Under the pieces are notes generated by a model that was not told where the DNA came from, did not search any database, and worked only from the letters and a program-made list of their open reading frames with translations. From contig JALKBU010000003.1 of assembly GCA_023091735.1 (NCBI GenBank), forward strand, positions 1-64,000: DNA of 64,000 nt. The letters run 5' to 3'. The DNA comes from Trichomonas tenax. Its lineage: Eukaryota > Parabasalia > Trichomonadida > Trichomonadidae. The position numbers and the translations under genes were made by a program. The number at the start of each line of letters is the position of its first letter. The first letter of the stretch is position 1. Shown piece by piece: positions 8,570 through 17,857 of this stretch.

Positions 8570-10129
8570 TTAGAGCGAATCAGCAGCTATAGTTGCAATA
8601 TCCTTCATTCTGGCTTCCATAACAAGTTCATTAGCTTTCGCTTGAGAAGCCATTTTACACCATTTGTCTGCTTCCTCTGGGCACTTCTCCTTGAGGAGGA
8701 CGGCCATATTGAACATTGCAGGAACATAACCAGCATCAGCTGAATGTCTCATCATGTCTACAGCTTGATCATGATATTGTTCGCCGCGTTTGAGAAGGAT
8801 ATTTCCGATGTTAAAGAATGTTATTGGATCCTTCAGATTGGCCCAGAGCTTCATTGCAGAGTCCTTTGATGCAATATGGACACCGATATTGTTCAATGCT
8901 TGTTCACTTCCGATTTTTGCGGCCAAAACCCAATTACCGGCCATCAACTTAAAGTCTTGTTTGCAGCCCCATGCATGCTCATAATACAGGCCAAGACTTA
9001 CTAAAGCACGTGCGTCGCCTCTGTGTGCAGCCAGCTCTATGTATTTAAAGGCAACTGCGGTGTTCGATCTCACAAAAGTGTCGGCTAAAATCAAATATGC
9101 GTCGTGGAAACCGAGTGTTGCAGACTTAACTAAATAATGAATGCCCTCCTTGATGCGGCCATCTTGGATGTGTATGAGGCCGGCATTCTTCATGGCTACA
9201 GAGAAGTTCGATTCTGCTGACAATGTGAGATATTCAAGCGCTTTTTCGTGGCTTTGCTTGATAACAAACTTTGCCATGTCATTGAGCGAAATCGGATCGT
9301 TGGAGGATGAAAAGATTTCCTTTGCCTTGCTTTCATTTTTTTCGACACCGATACCGTTAAGATAGCAGGATCCAGCAATCGGTTTAATATCACGAATAAT
9401 TTTGAAGAGCTCGGTAGATGAAAACTCGATGGATTCTGGATACGACTTTGTAGAAGATGAGAATTCTGAGAAGAAAGGCCTTTGATCAGGCGCAAGATTC
9501 AAGCAAGAATCAGTAAGCGAATCCTCTTGAGTTAATGGGTTCTTAAGATCCCAAATCCTTTCAAGCATGTGTCTTCTTTGTTCCTTCAAGAGTATTTCTG
9601 CTCTAAGTAAACCATATAAGAACATATCGTGATAACAAAGTTTGTTATCATGTAGTGGAAGAATGTCATCTTGTGGATCAATGGTGTCGTGAGGGAACGG
9701 GGCTATGAAACCAAGATGGTAATTATTCTGTCTGTCCTTGAAGATAAATTGCATCTTTAGTGCAAGATGGTAAATTTCGTACTTGTGAAGAATAAAAAGC
9801 GCATCGGCAACTTGCGTCAGTAACCTTTCTTGTTCAGGAACATCTAAATTGTTGTAATTGACTTCAATAAAAACATCGTCTTCGTAAAAAACGGAAAGAT
9901 CGAGGTTATCGATACAGAATCCGGCTACATTTATGAAATTATCGATTTTTATTTTTTGAAGCTTCATCAATGAAGAAAGAAATCTGATTATTTCAGATGA
10001 ATAATGTTGTAAAAGCGAAAATTTTTGCACAAAATAGGTTCTGTGGGTTTCCTTGTGTGTGCACCTTTTGACATTATAATGTTCGAAGAGCGAATCACCG
10101 GAGATCGAGTAATTGCTCAAACACAACAT
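8570..10129 (-). CDS. Pseudokinase plus Sel1-repeat protein
   Basis: A 519-residue protein. Residues about 1-200 resemble a protein kinase fold read at low similarity: the helix before the catalytic loop is ADALFILHKYEIYH, followed by LALKMQ where HRDLKxxN is expected, and GFI where DFG is expected. The catalytic Asp and metal-binding Asp are therefore missing, and so is a glycine-rich loop. Residues about 240-515 are Sel1-type repeats with the A-x-x-G-x-x-x-A-x-x-x-L spacing (for example GDARALVSLGLYYEHAWG). Kinase-Sel1 fusions are common in trichomonads. It probably serves as a scaffold. An initiator-like TCACTTTTTC lies about 10 bases upstream of the ATG. Confidence 0.75.
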   Translation of the reverse strand: MLCLSNYSISGDSLFEHYNVKRCTHKETHRTYFVQKFSLLQHYSSEIIRFLSSLMKLQKIKIDNFINVAGFCIDNLDLSVFYEDDVFIEVNYNNLDVPEQERLLTQVADALFILHKYEIYHLALKMQFIFKDRQNNYHLGFIAPFPHDTIDPQDDILPLHDNKLCYHDMFLYGLLRAEILLKEQRRHMLERIWDLKNPLTQEDSLTDSCLNLAPDQRPFFSEFSSSTKSYPESIEFSSTELFKIIRDIKPIAGSCYLNGIGVEKNESKAKEIFSSSNDPISLNDMAKFVIKQSHEKALEYLTLSAESNFSVAMKNAGLIHIQDGRIKEGIHYLVKSATLGFHDAYLILADTFVRSNTAVAFKYIELAAHRGDARALVSLGLYYEHAWGCKQDFKLMAGNWVLAAKIGSEQALNNIGVHIASKDSAMKLWANLKDPITFFNIGNILLKRGEQYHDQAVDMMRHSADAGYVPAMFNMAVLLKEKCPEEADKWCKMASQAKANELVMEARMKDIATIAADSL

Positions 10130-10137
10130 TTTTTTTG

Positions 10138-10146
10138 AAAAAGTGA
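10138..10146 (-). promoter_or_regulatory. Initiator-like motif of the Sel1/pseudokinase gene
   Basis: Read on the minus strand it is TCACTTTTTC, ending only about 8 bases before the ATG at 10129. It matches the trichomonad initiator form TCA(+1)Y(T/A), with a very short 5' leader. Confidence 0.5.
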
Positions 10147-10507
10147 GATTACAAAATTTGAAATCCCGTGTTTATAAATGATTGCAAGCGATATGTTTTT
10201 TTTTGTAAATTTCAACGGTATTCAAAATTTTGAATGAAGTTGTAAATAAAATAAAATTTCTATTGATGTAATATTTCTTAATATATGATTTTAGATTTCT
10301 ATATTAAAAAATTTAATAATGAGAAAAGTGGCTATAGAATCTAAAATTGTTAATATCATATTGTACATCATATTATTCAACTTTTTATTATCATAAAGGT
10401 GACATCAGCCAAATTTACATTTTGAAAATATGATATATTTTTGCATAAATATCATAATGATATCAATATTTTTGAATAATTTACATTCATAATAAACTGT
10501 CTATTGT

Positions 10508-10615
10508 TAAACTACATTTTTTAATCTAGGTACTCTACGGGCGTGTTACTCACAATATTGAGGAGCACCCTTGAAAAAAATTGAGAGAAGTACCTTGATT
10601 AAAAAATGTAGTTTA
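10508..10615. repeat. Near-palindromic foldback, 27-bp outer arms
   Basis: The arms at 10508-10534 and 10589-10615 are complementary at 26 of 27 positions (TAAACTACATTTTTTAATC). The interior is also roughly palindromic (GGGCGTG...GAGCACCC around CAATATTG). The whole could extrude as one long stem and looks like a small foldback or MITE remnant. Confidence 0.7.
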
Positions 10616-12068
10616 TTTGTAATCTCTTAAAATATCCATATAAAATGAACAAATATTTTCGGATAAAAGTGACATCTTAAAAAAGTGCTCTAAAAAATTA
10701 AAAAAAAAATCGCTACTAGCGGGACCAATCTGAATGATTTTTAGAAATATTCAATGCGTTGGTTCTCTGTTTAATGCCTAATTTGTGATTTTTTAAAAAT
10801 CGTATATCAACAAAAGTGACAAATCGACAAGAATTTCTTGCACAAATTCTCCGTAAATTAGCTAGAGAACTGAACTTTAGGGCCACAAAGAGTGTACGTT
10901 TAACAATTTTTGATACCTTACTTTTCCTACATCTGCACTAAAAAATAGATAAATTTTAGTATCTATACAATATAACTATAGTGGAAGACTTTATTTTGTG
11001 GATATCGATAGAAAACGACCATAAGAAACATCAGCATGAATATAAGGTGAATTTGAAGTGTTGAATGAAATTGATGGGAATATTAAAATTTGAAATATAG
11101 TCCAGGGTTGGAGGTTAAATCTACAGTATGATGCTAGTTTTTTTAAATGGTAGAAAGCTTGTATCAATTGTATTGAAACAAATTGAATCTGTATCAAGAT
11201 CCTAATGATGTGTTTAGATAGATTAATTAAACTATATGATTGTATTGTGCAATACTAATATATAGTGAATATGTGCAGACTAATTAAAAAACATATATGA
11301 AGAGTTTTGAAACGTATTATTGTGTTATTTACATATGATGGAGTGAACATTCTTAGACATAACTTGCTAATGAGTATTTCATATATTTGATGAAAGTATA
11401 ATGAAATTTAATTTTGAAGTGATACAAAATATTAAAAGAAATTAGTCTAAATAAGCGCAATCGGTATAGGTGGCTTCATATATAATGGACATGAAAATGA
11501 TATAGATATATATGAAATAAAATGAAAATGAAAAAAAATAAAATTAGCATTCTATGATCGTTTTGTTATGAATATATATTGGCATGGGTTTTTGTATAGT
11601 GTGAAATAGATATTATAATATAATTTCATGAAAATGTAGTTATGCCATGTAAAATCGATTTGTCATGTATATTCGAGAATTTGATATGTAAATATGACTG
11701 ACACGTAAATTTGTTTTTGACGTGTAAGTGGCATCTGCCACGTCAAATCAAGAACCTAACAACAATTTCGAATTTGATGCTATAAAAATAATCTGACGAA
11801 TACATAGTTTGTGGGTATGATAATATGTCACGAAAAAGCTACAGGTTTACATATCAGATTTGACATTATTTTGACATGTAAATTATGCTATTATTAATTT
11901 GGGGGCGAGTATTGAATTTTAATATAAATGAAAACATTTCCTATGATTGACTCTGGAAGGCTGGACTATGGATTGGCTTGGGCCTTATCATAGTGCTTCG
12001 TTGGATTAGCAAGCCAGACCATAGTCGAGCCTTCCAGAGTCAAACGTCGAAATTTCCCTACTAGAAGG

Positions 12069-12151
12069 CTCTGAAAAGCAAAATCATGGGCTGTCTTGGA
12101 TAGTGCCTCGTTGTGTTAGCAAACCAGTCCATGATTTTGCCTTTCAGAGTC
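12069..12151. repeat. Hairpin inside the foldback element
   Basis: An imperfect inverted repeat: CTCTGAAAAGCAAAATCATGG on the left pairs with CCATGATTTTGCCTTTCAGAG on the right. It resembles the arm hairpins (a similar TAGTGC-TCGTTG-GTTAGCAA loop), so it is a diverged copy of the same hairpin unit. Confidence 0.65.
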
Positions 12152-12420
12152 GAAATTCGAAAATTGTCGAAATATTCCGACTAAAAGGCTATGAAAAGCA
12201 AAAATATAGAGAGTTGACGCTATATGACACAGTTTATATCCATTATATCTATAATTAAATTATTAATTAAATCACAAAATTCTCTTCTAAACTTCAATTT
12301 TGAACAAAAATGATTTATGTATTGTAATGGAAAATAGACATAAGAGCTTCTCAAGTTAATCTTGTGGCATAAAAGCGAATTTGAATGAAATCTGCAAAAT
12401 TCAATTTTGATCAAAAATCT

Positions 12421-12499
12421 ATGATCAACATCTGATAATCATACAGTAGATAATACTCATTGTGTGCTATCTACTGTATGATTATCAGATGTTGATCAT
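12421..12499. repeat. Perfect 32-bp-stem hairpin
   Basis: The arms at 12421-12452 and 12468-12499 are exact reverse complements, with a 15-base loop. The pairing extends one base further on each side. It lies in the core of the foldback element. Perfect identity over 32 bp in otherwise drifting sequence suggests recent formation or conversion. Confidence 0.9.
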
Positions 12500-12725
12500 A
12501 AATTATTAATCAATTTTAACAAACAAAATTGAATGAAATGAGATTTCGACGTTTGACTCTGGAAGGCTCGACTATGGATTGGCTTGCTAATCCAACGAAG
12601 CACTATGATAAGGCCCAAGCCAATCCATAGTTCAGCCTTCCAGAGTCAATCATAGGAAATGTTTTCATTTATATTATAAAAATGGCTGACAGTTTTAGAT
12701 ACAACCCCTTTTATATTATGTCATT

Positions 12726-12760
12726 TTACATGTCAGAAAATTGTTAAATCCGACATGTAA
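12726..12760. repeat. Inverted pair of TTACATGTCA / CGACATGTAA motifs
   Basis: TTACATGTCA at 12726-12735 faces CGACATGTAA at 12751-12760. The same arrangement recurs at 14575-14608. Both belong to the motif family scattered through the gene-poor stretches. Confidence 0.6.
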
Positions 12761-13872
12761 ACATATCACTTTTTTGTGACACATTATCATACCCCACATG
12801 CATAGTAAACATAAATATAAAAGGAGCGAAACTTTTTTCCCATTTTTTCGGAGTTTCTTTTCTTCAGTAAACTTTTTCCTATGACAAATTGCAGCAATTC
12901 TGCTACTTCCATTAGACTAAGCAAAAGGAATGCCGCCAGTTTACAATAGATATCATCGACGAAAGCAAAATCTATTAAAGAGATATTATCGAATTAACCT
13001 GCGCTTTAACAATTATTTGATATTCCGGGGTTCAATAGCACACTTATTAGATTGAGCTACTTTTGTGGCGTTTTCGATGTATGAAATAATCGCAATTTTT
13101 TCGATCTTTGTCAAAATACTACAATTTTGACTGTAGGTCGCAGCATATAAAGAATATATATCATTTATGTCACAGAAGTACTTTTCAAGTCATTAGAGTG
13201 ATCCAGTTTTATAATACAAAATGGAATTTACGAACAGATGAGATTCATGGTTAAAGATACTCTGTTACTGAATGCATAAGATACCTTTCTAACATTTACA
13301 TCAGTAAAATGTTGATTTACCTTTATTACAAACTTAATCGAAATTCCAAAAGACCAAAAATGATAAAACCTAACCTCTGTTTGTACAAAATGCTATTTTC
13401 TATGTAATTAGGATACAATTAACTATGCTGTTAGACTTAATTCAAATGAAAATTTTGAAAAAAATCATATTTATGTTATAACATATGCAAACTTTGTGGA
13501 GCATATATTTGAAAAGTGAACTTAAAGATTCTCTCTGCTTTCTTTATGAAAAATCTTATAAAATGGATAATTATTTTGAATATTGGCTACAAAACACAAA
13601 TATTTTCAAGTTTCAGTATTCTCACTATAATATATTCAACTAAAAAGTTATTTTATTTATGTACTCACACGATAATATGAAGTCTGGGCTCATTCCAATT
13701 GCAGAATATGGTGATGCAACAGCAGAAGGAAATGATAGCAACAAATTTTACTACTCTAGTATACATAAATGTTATGTTCTTACCATAATTGCAATGAGCA
13801 ATTATAGAGAATCTAGGAATCGCTTGTATAGAGCGTGATTTTCTTTGCACATACCATCATAAGTAGTAGAAT

Positions 13873-14496
13873 ATGTATGTGATACCATTTATGATATGTT
13901 TAAGTAATATTGATGGTAAAATTTCGAAAAATAGTTCTATGAAAGGTTCCAGAATAATTTTACAACAACATAAATACCAAGGTAAAAATGTCGAATTATG
14001 TGATAGTTATTCTATCTTTACACAAAAATTGGCAAACTTTCCAATATGTTCCCTTGAAGCATTTGCTGATATGAATATTTATAAAGAACTTTTCCCATAT
14101 AAAGATTATAATTATAATCGTGTAATTTCTAACATTGGAATAATTTCAGATGTTGGTTCAGATGAATTGCCACAATGGAATAATAAACAGAAACAAACAT
14201 TTGTAGAAAATATCGATAAAATTAATGGCTGTAGATTATCAGATAATACATTTGACATGAATAAATATTGTGAATTTTATTGTACACAAGATGTTAATGT
14301 TTTACGTATAGGTTTTAACACATTTCGCCAAGTATGTTTATCCGAATTAATTAATATAGATATATTTAATATAACAACGGCACCATCATTAGTAAATAAA
14401 TTTTTAAATTGGGAAGTATTTTATCCAAATGGAAATTTATTTGAGATTTTTCTGAAAATATTTTTTTTTCCTATAATTATCCATAACCAGATCTAA
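13873..14496 (+). pseudogene. Maverick/Polinton-type DNA polymerase B, exonuclease fragment
   Basis: A 207-codon open stretch matching the N-terminal half of a protein-primed B-family polymerase. It has a YVIPFMIC start, a DSYSIFTQKLANFP block, KELFPYKDYN, and the exonuclease III motif region YCTQDVNVL. It ends with FYPNGNLFE, the same block with which the fragment at 2872 begins. Similarity stops at about 14445, before motif A, so the polymerase domain is absent. The conserved exonuclease I region is also missing or lies upstream of the ATG, where a TAG blocks the frame. It is a dead fragment from a different element copy than the one at 2872-3865. Confidence 0.75.
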
Positions 14497-15231
14497 TATT
14501 CCATATTTCTTTAGATGCCTACTATTAAATAACACTATATCTATTTCCTTTGTGAAAAATTATATTTTGACACCTTACATGTCAAAATATATGTAATCTG
14601 ACATGTAAAGTATGGCTTTTCACTTCATCTCACTTCCTCTTTTTCGTGATACAACAGTCTGATGACAGATATATGTTGGTATTCCTATTTTTTTTCCAAA
14701 AATTTGAACAGCGATTCTAAAAAAAGAGTGGTCGATTTTAAAAATCCAGGAGCTGACACCAAAGTTGTAATCCGATTTTTGAACATAGCAACCAATAGAG
14801 AACTATTTTTGTGTTACAAATGGATTTAACTGTCATATCTCTATTTATTGTGATGATAATTTCGAAATATTGCAATATAATCAATGGGTCAAGATAAAAT
14901 ATGGACAAATTTGATGGTAGGAATAATATTAAAAAACTGGCAAGCTGCCGGCCTCTAGCTTTTGCCTAAGATACTACTTGACAAATGTAGCGTGTAACAT
15001 GTCAGATTAAAGACCCTCTATATTATCTAAAAAGTTTTATAAATTACATGTAACGGACGCTTTTTGCCACGGCGTCTCAGGGCGTCCCCGCTGTAACAAT
15101 GAATGATCACAAAATTGTGAAAAGTGATACTTTATTGAGGGGAAGACACCTTAAAAGTAACATGTTTGACGTGTAAATATAAAATTTGACAAATAAATAT
15201 GAAAATAATAATAAATTTTATCCGATAAAAC
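14497..15231. other. Intergenic with TGACATGTAA-type motifs
   Basis: No gene seen. It contains the inverted motif pair at 14575-14608, a TAACATGTCA at about 14995, and TGACGTGTAAA at 15167-15177. The first 80 bases after 14575 resemble the outer right arm of the foldback element (12726-12785), so this is probably a remnant of the same repeat family. Confidence 0.5.
14575..14608. repeat. Inverted motif pair TTACATGTCA / TGACATGTAA
   Basis: Exact inverted decamers at 14575-14584 and 14599-14608 with a 14-base spacer. The spacer and flanks resemble 12726-12785. Confidence 0.65.
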
Positions 15232-15498
15232 TTAATTCGATTTTATATTTTCAAACCATTCATCAAATAGATTAACGATATCATCCAATGAATTATTATA
15301 CATTTCATCAAGTTGTGTTTTAAACAATTCAAATTGTTGATGTGATGGTTCAAAGGATTGAATAATTCCTATGGATTTTGTTCTTAAATTTTGAACTGTC
15401 TTTAAATTATTTAGCAATCTTTCCATCTCAGAAACAATTGAATCATATCCAGTATCTTCCATTTCGATATTCTTCATTATTTGCAGTGTCGTACTCAT
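15232..15498 (-). CDS. Small helical protein, unrecognised
   Basis: 88 residues from the first ATG (MSTTLQIMKN). The frame is open 19 codons further upstream but has only a TTG there. The sequence is acidic and helical, with regularly spaced Leu, Ile and Phe, and no membrane segment. I recognise no family; small subunits of nuclear complexes look like this, but nothing specific supports such a role. Its upstream region lacks the AAAAGTGA motif. The MLH1 gene lies divergently about 350 bases away. Confidence 0.45.
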   Translation of the reverse strand: MSTTLQIMKNIEMEDTGYDSIVSEMERLLNNLKTVQNLRTKSIGIIQSFEPSHQQFELFKTQLDEMYNNSLDDIVNLFDEWFENIKSN

Positions 15499-15850
15499 TG
15501 CTTCACGTTTGTTGATTTTATTATGTGTAGGCGAAGGCAAGCGATAATTTCGCAATTGTAAAACAATTTGTTTTTGAGTTAAATCATTTTTTTATTTGAA
15601 GATAGTAGTTCGTTTTAACTTTTGATAAAAGCAAATGCACAAATTTATCAATGTGTAAATGCTTTTGACACGGGAAACAATTCCATGCACTACATTTCTT
15701 AACTTCATTGTTCACCCCATAATGCACTTCATTATTTTTATTTTAATGCATTATGGATCGAGATTATGTGGATCAATTTACAGTCTGGATTCCAACCGAT
15801 CTTGATAAATGTTGTATTAATACAAATGATTTACGTGTCAGATTGCACTT
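15499..15850. other. Divergent intergenic region upstream of MLH1
   Basis: Holds an inverted repeat at 15717-15756. A short ATG-initiated reading frame at 15759 runs into the MLH1 gene in another frame and ends at about 15903. No other structure was seen. Confidence 0.5.
15717..15756. repeat. 10-bp perfect inverted repeat
   Basis: CCATAATGCA at 15717-15726 and TGCATTATGG at 15747-15756 with a 20-base AT-rich loop, about 95 bases upstream of the MLH1 frame. Confidence 0.6.
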
Positions 15851-17857
15851 TTGGAGCGGAGTCGTGAGAGAATTATCCATCGTCTGGATGAATCTGTGAT
15901 TAAAAGAATTGCAGCAGGTGAAGTGATACATGGTCCTATCAACGTTTTCAAGGAACTACTTGAGAATGCTTTAGATTCTGGCGCCCATCGAATCTCAATC
16001 ACATTCAAAGGAGGCGGAACGACGATTATAGAAGTGTCAGACAACGGAACAGGTATCAGTGATGCCGATATGGAACTTATCTGTCAACGACACACAACTT
16101 CTAAAATTCGGACATTCAAAGATATCACAGAAGTCCAAACATTCGGGTTCAGGGGTGAAGCACTATTCTCCATATCATGTATTAGCGACCTTTCAATCAC
16201 CACAAACCAAACAGACTCAATGGTTGGAATTTCAGGAAAATATTTTAACGGAAAGTTAGTTGGAGAGCTACAGAGTGTTGCTGCCACTAAGGGAACAACT
16301 ATATCGGCGCAAAACATATTCTTAGGAAATCAACAAAAAATAAATTCACTTCCGAGTTTTCGCTTACGTAATAGAAAAGTAATATTTATGATGCTAAAGT
16401 ATTGCGTTGCGCTACCTCATGTTGCTTTCTCGCTATATGTTGATGAAAAAGACAAAATTCATTCACCTGGAAATTCATCACATGAAAATGTTTTACAAAC
16501 ACTGTTTTCTTACCAAGATACAACGAGACTCGATGTAGAGATAACAAAGAATACGTCAGCTGTTGTGTTTCTTGGCAGCCCAAAGAAGAAAATGATGAAA
16601 ATCAATGGAATATTCGTCAATAATAGACTCGTTCATAATGAAACTATAAAAAGAGGAATAACAAAGCTGTATGCGGATTACACGAAGCCAGGCGTTATAC
16701 CTTTCTTCATTGTACTCCTTAAGATAGATTCATCAAACTTGGATGTCAATGTTCATCCAACTAAGAAAACTGTTTTGATATCTCGTGAAAAATTCATTAC
16801 AAGTGTAATAGTTAATGCAGTTGATGCAAAACTGAAAGAGTTATATTCACGGAGACAAGAAAACACAAGAATTGATTTAGAATTCAATGAAACTGAAGAA
16901 GAAAAAATTCCAGAATTAAGAAGAAATTCATATATGAAAACAAAAATTGAAATAGAAAATGAGGAGCCAAAACCGATCGTAGAACCACACTTCATTAACA
17001 ACAATACAATACAGCCACTTTCTAAAAGAATGATTGCAGAACAAAGACAAAAACTATTCAACGAGATTAAGTTCAAACCAAAGAAGATAGAAATGTTTTG
17101 TGATGTGCAAACATTAGATAGATTTATGACAGTTGTTCAGAACAAGACAAAAACACAAAATGTTAATATTATTACAGATGATTTACCAATTGTTGACACT
17201 TTGAAAGAAGAAATTATATCACAGGAATGTCAACAACTTTCAAGTTTCTTTGTAACAATGAAATTAGTTGGTTTTGTTGGATTGAAGTATTGCTTTGTCG
17301 ATGTTAATGAAGCTCTGTATATCCTTGATATTTATTATATCACAAAGGAGTTCTTTAGGCAAATTATCATCAAGTTTTTCTGGAAATTCGGGAAATTTGT
17401 TTTTGATGAACAAATTGATATTGTTGAGCTCTTTGATGAATGCGTTATTGATGTTGAGTTCGATTTTGAAAGATTAGAGATGTATCATGAATTGCTATGC
17501 GATAGTTTTAACATTTGCATAGTTGATGGAAAGCTGATTTCTTTGCCTGTTATCATACCTGGATATTTCCCGGATTTATCGAAATTGCCACGTTTTTTAG
17601 TTGATCTTTCGAAAGCGATATCAGGAAAAGATATAAATAATGCATTTCTTGATATTGTTCAAGCATTGGCAGAGTTTAATTCTGTACACGAAAGTGATCA
17701 AGATGTATTAGAAATACAAAATAGAATAGAGAAAGATCTTATTCCAGAAATGAGAAGATCTTCCTTTAAAGTACCAAAGCATTTATATGATCACAGATTT
17801 ATTCGACAAGTCACTAATATTAAGCACGCTGAGCGTCTTCTTGTTAATTACGATTAA
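15851..17857 (+). CDS. MLH1: DNA mismatch repair protein MLH1
   Basis: A MutL homologue of 668 codons. The N-terminal GHKL ATPase is complete: LDESVIKRIAAGEV at 12-25, ELLENALD with catalytic Glu35 and Asn39, DNGTGI at 64-69, GFRGEAL at 99-105, and the transducer segment with NVHPTKK. The C-terminal domain has VGFVGLKY and the MLH1-type order of helices, and lacks a PMS-type metal-binding endonuclease motif, which favours MLH1 over PMS. It would pair with a PMS partner in mismatch repair in the nucleus. Two oddities: the frame has no ATG at its 5' end (TTG at 15851, a stop at 15827-15829), and the usual MLH1 C-terminal FERC-like end is replaced by LLVNYD. Everything else is open. Confidence 0.9.
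   Translation: MERSRERIIHRLDESVIKRIAAGEVIHGPINVFKELLENALDSGAHRISITFKGGGTTIIEVSDNGTGISDADMELICQRHTTSKIRTFKDITEVQTFGFRGEALFSISCISDLSITTNQTDSMVGISGKYFNGKLVGELQSVAATKGTTISAQNIFLGNQQKINSLPSFRLRNRKVIFMMLKYCVALPHVAFSLYVDEKDKIHSPGNSSHENVLQTLFSYQDTTRLDVEITKNTSAVVFLGSPKKKMMKINGIFVNNRLVHNETIKRGITKLYADYTKPGVIPFFIVLLKIDSSNLDVNVHPTKKTVLISREKFITSVIVNAVDAKLKELYSRRQENTRIDLEFNETEEEKIPELRRNSYMKTKIEIENEEPKPIVEPHFINNNTIQPLSKRMIAEQRQKLFNEIKFKPKKIEMFCDVQTLDRFMTVVQNKTKTQNVNIITDDLPIVDTLKEEIISQECQQLSSFFVTMKLVGFVGLKYCFVDVNEALYILDIYYITKEFFRQIIIKFFWKFGKFVFDEQIDIVELFDECVIDVEFDFERLEMYHELLCDSFNICIVDGKLISLPVIIPGYFPDLSKLPRFLVDLSKAISGKDINNAFLDIVQALAEFNSVHESDQDVLEIQNRIEKDLIPEMRRSSFKVPKHLYDHRFIRQVTNIKHAERLLVNYD

Larger units (their letters stand above)
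11805..12802. mobile_element. Foldback element with about 250-bp inverted arms
   Basis: The left arm (about 11805-12051) and right arm (about 12543-12802) are inverted copies. The inner 130 bases match nearly perfectly. The outer parts match with indels, starting with GTGGGTATGATAAT on the left and its complement on the right. Each arm itself folds: 11949-11980 pairs with 12010-12041, and 12555-12586 pairs with 12616-12647, with GACTCTGGAAGGCT at the stem bases. The core of about 490 bases holds two more hairpins and no ORF. It has the form of a non-autonomous foldback element. I could not identify a target-site duplication or a transposase. Confidence 0.65.
10130..13872. other. Long gene-poor region with foldback repeats
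   Basis: No credible gene. It holds a 109-base near-palindrome (10508-10615), a foldback element of about 1 kb (11805-12802), and many copies of a TGACATGTAA-type motif between 11640 and 12760. Isolated AAAAGTGAC or AAAGGTGAC motifs occur at about 10398, 10666 and 10819 without an adjacent ORF. The part from 12840 to 13860 shows nothing I can name. Confidence 0.6.

Noticed and set aside
15759..15903. ATG-initiated short frame (MDRDYVDQ...) overlapping the start of MLH1
   Set aside because: It is in another frame, ends inside the MLH1 ATPase and does not resemble an MLH1 N-terminus; it does not explain the missing start codon without an extra frame change.
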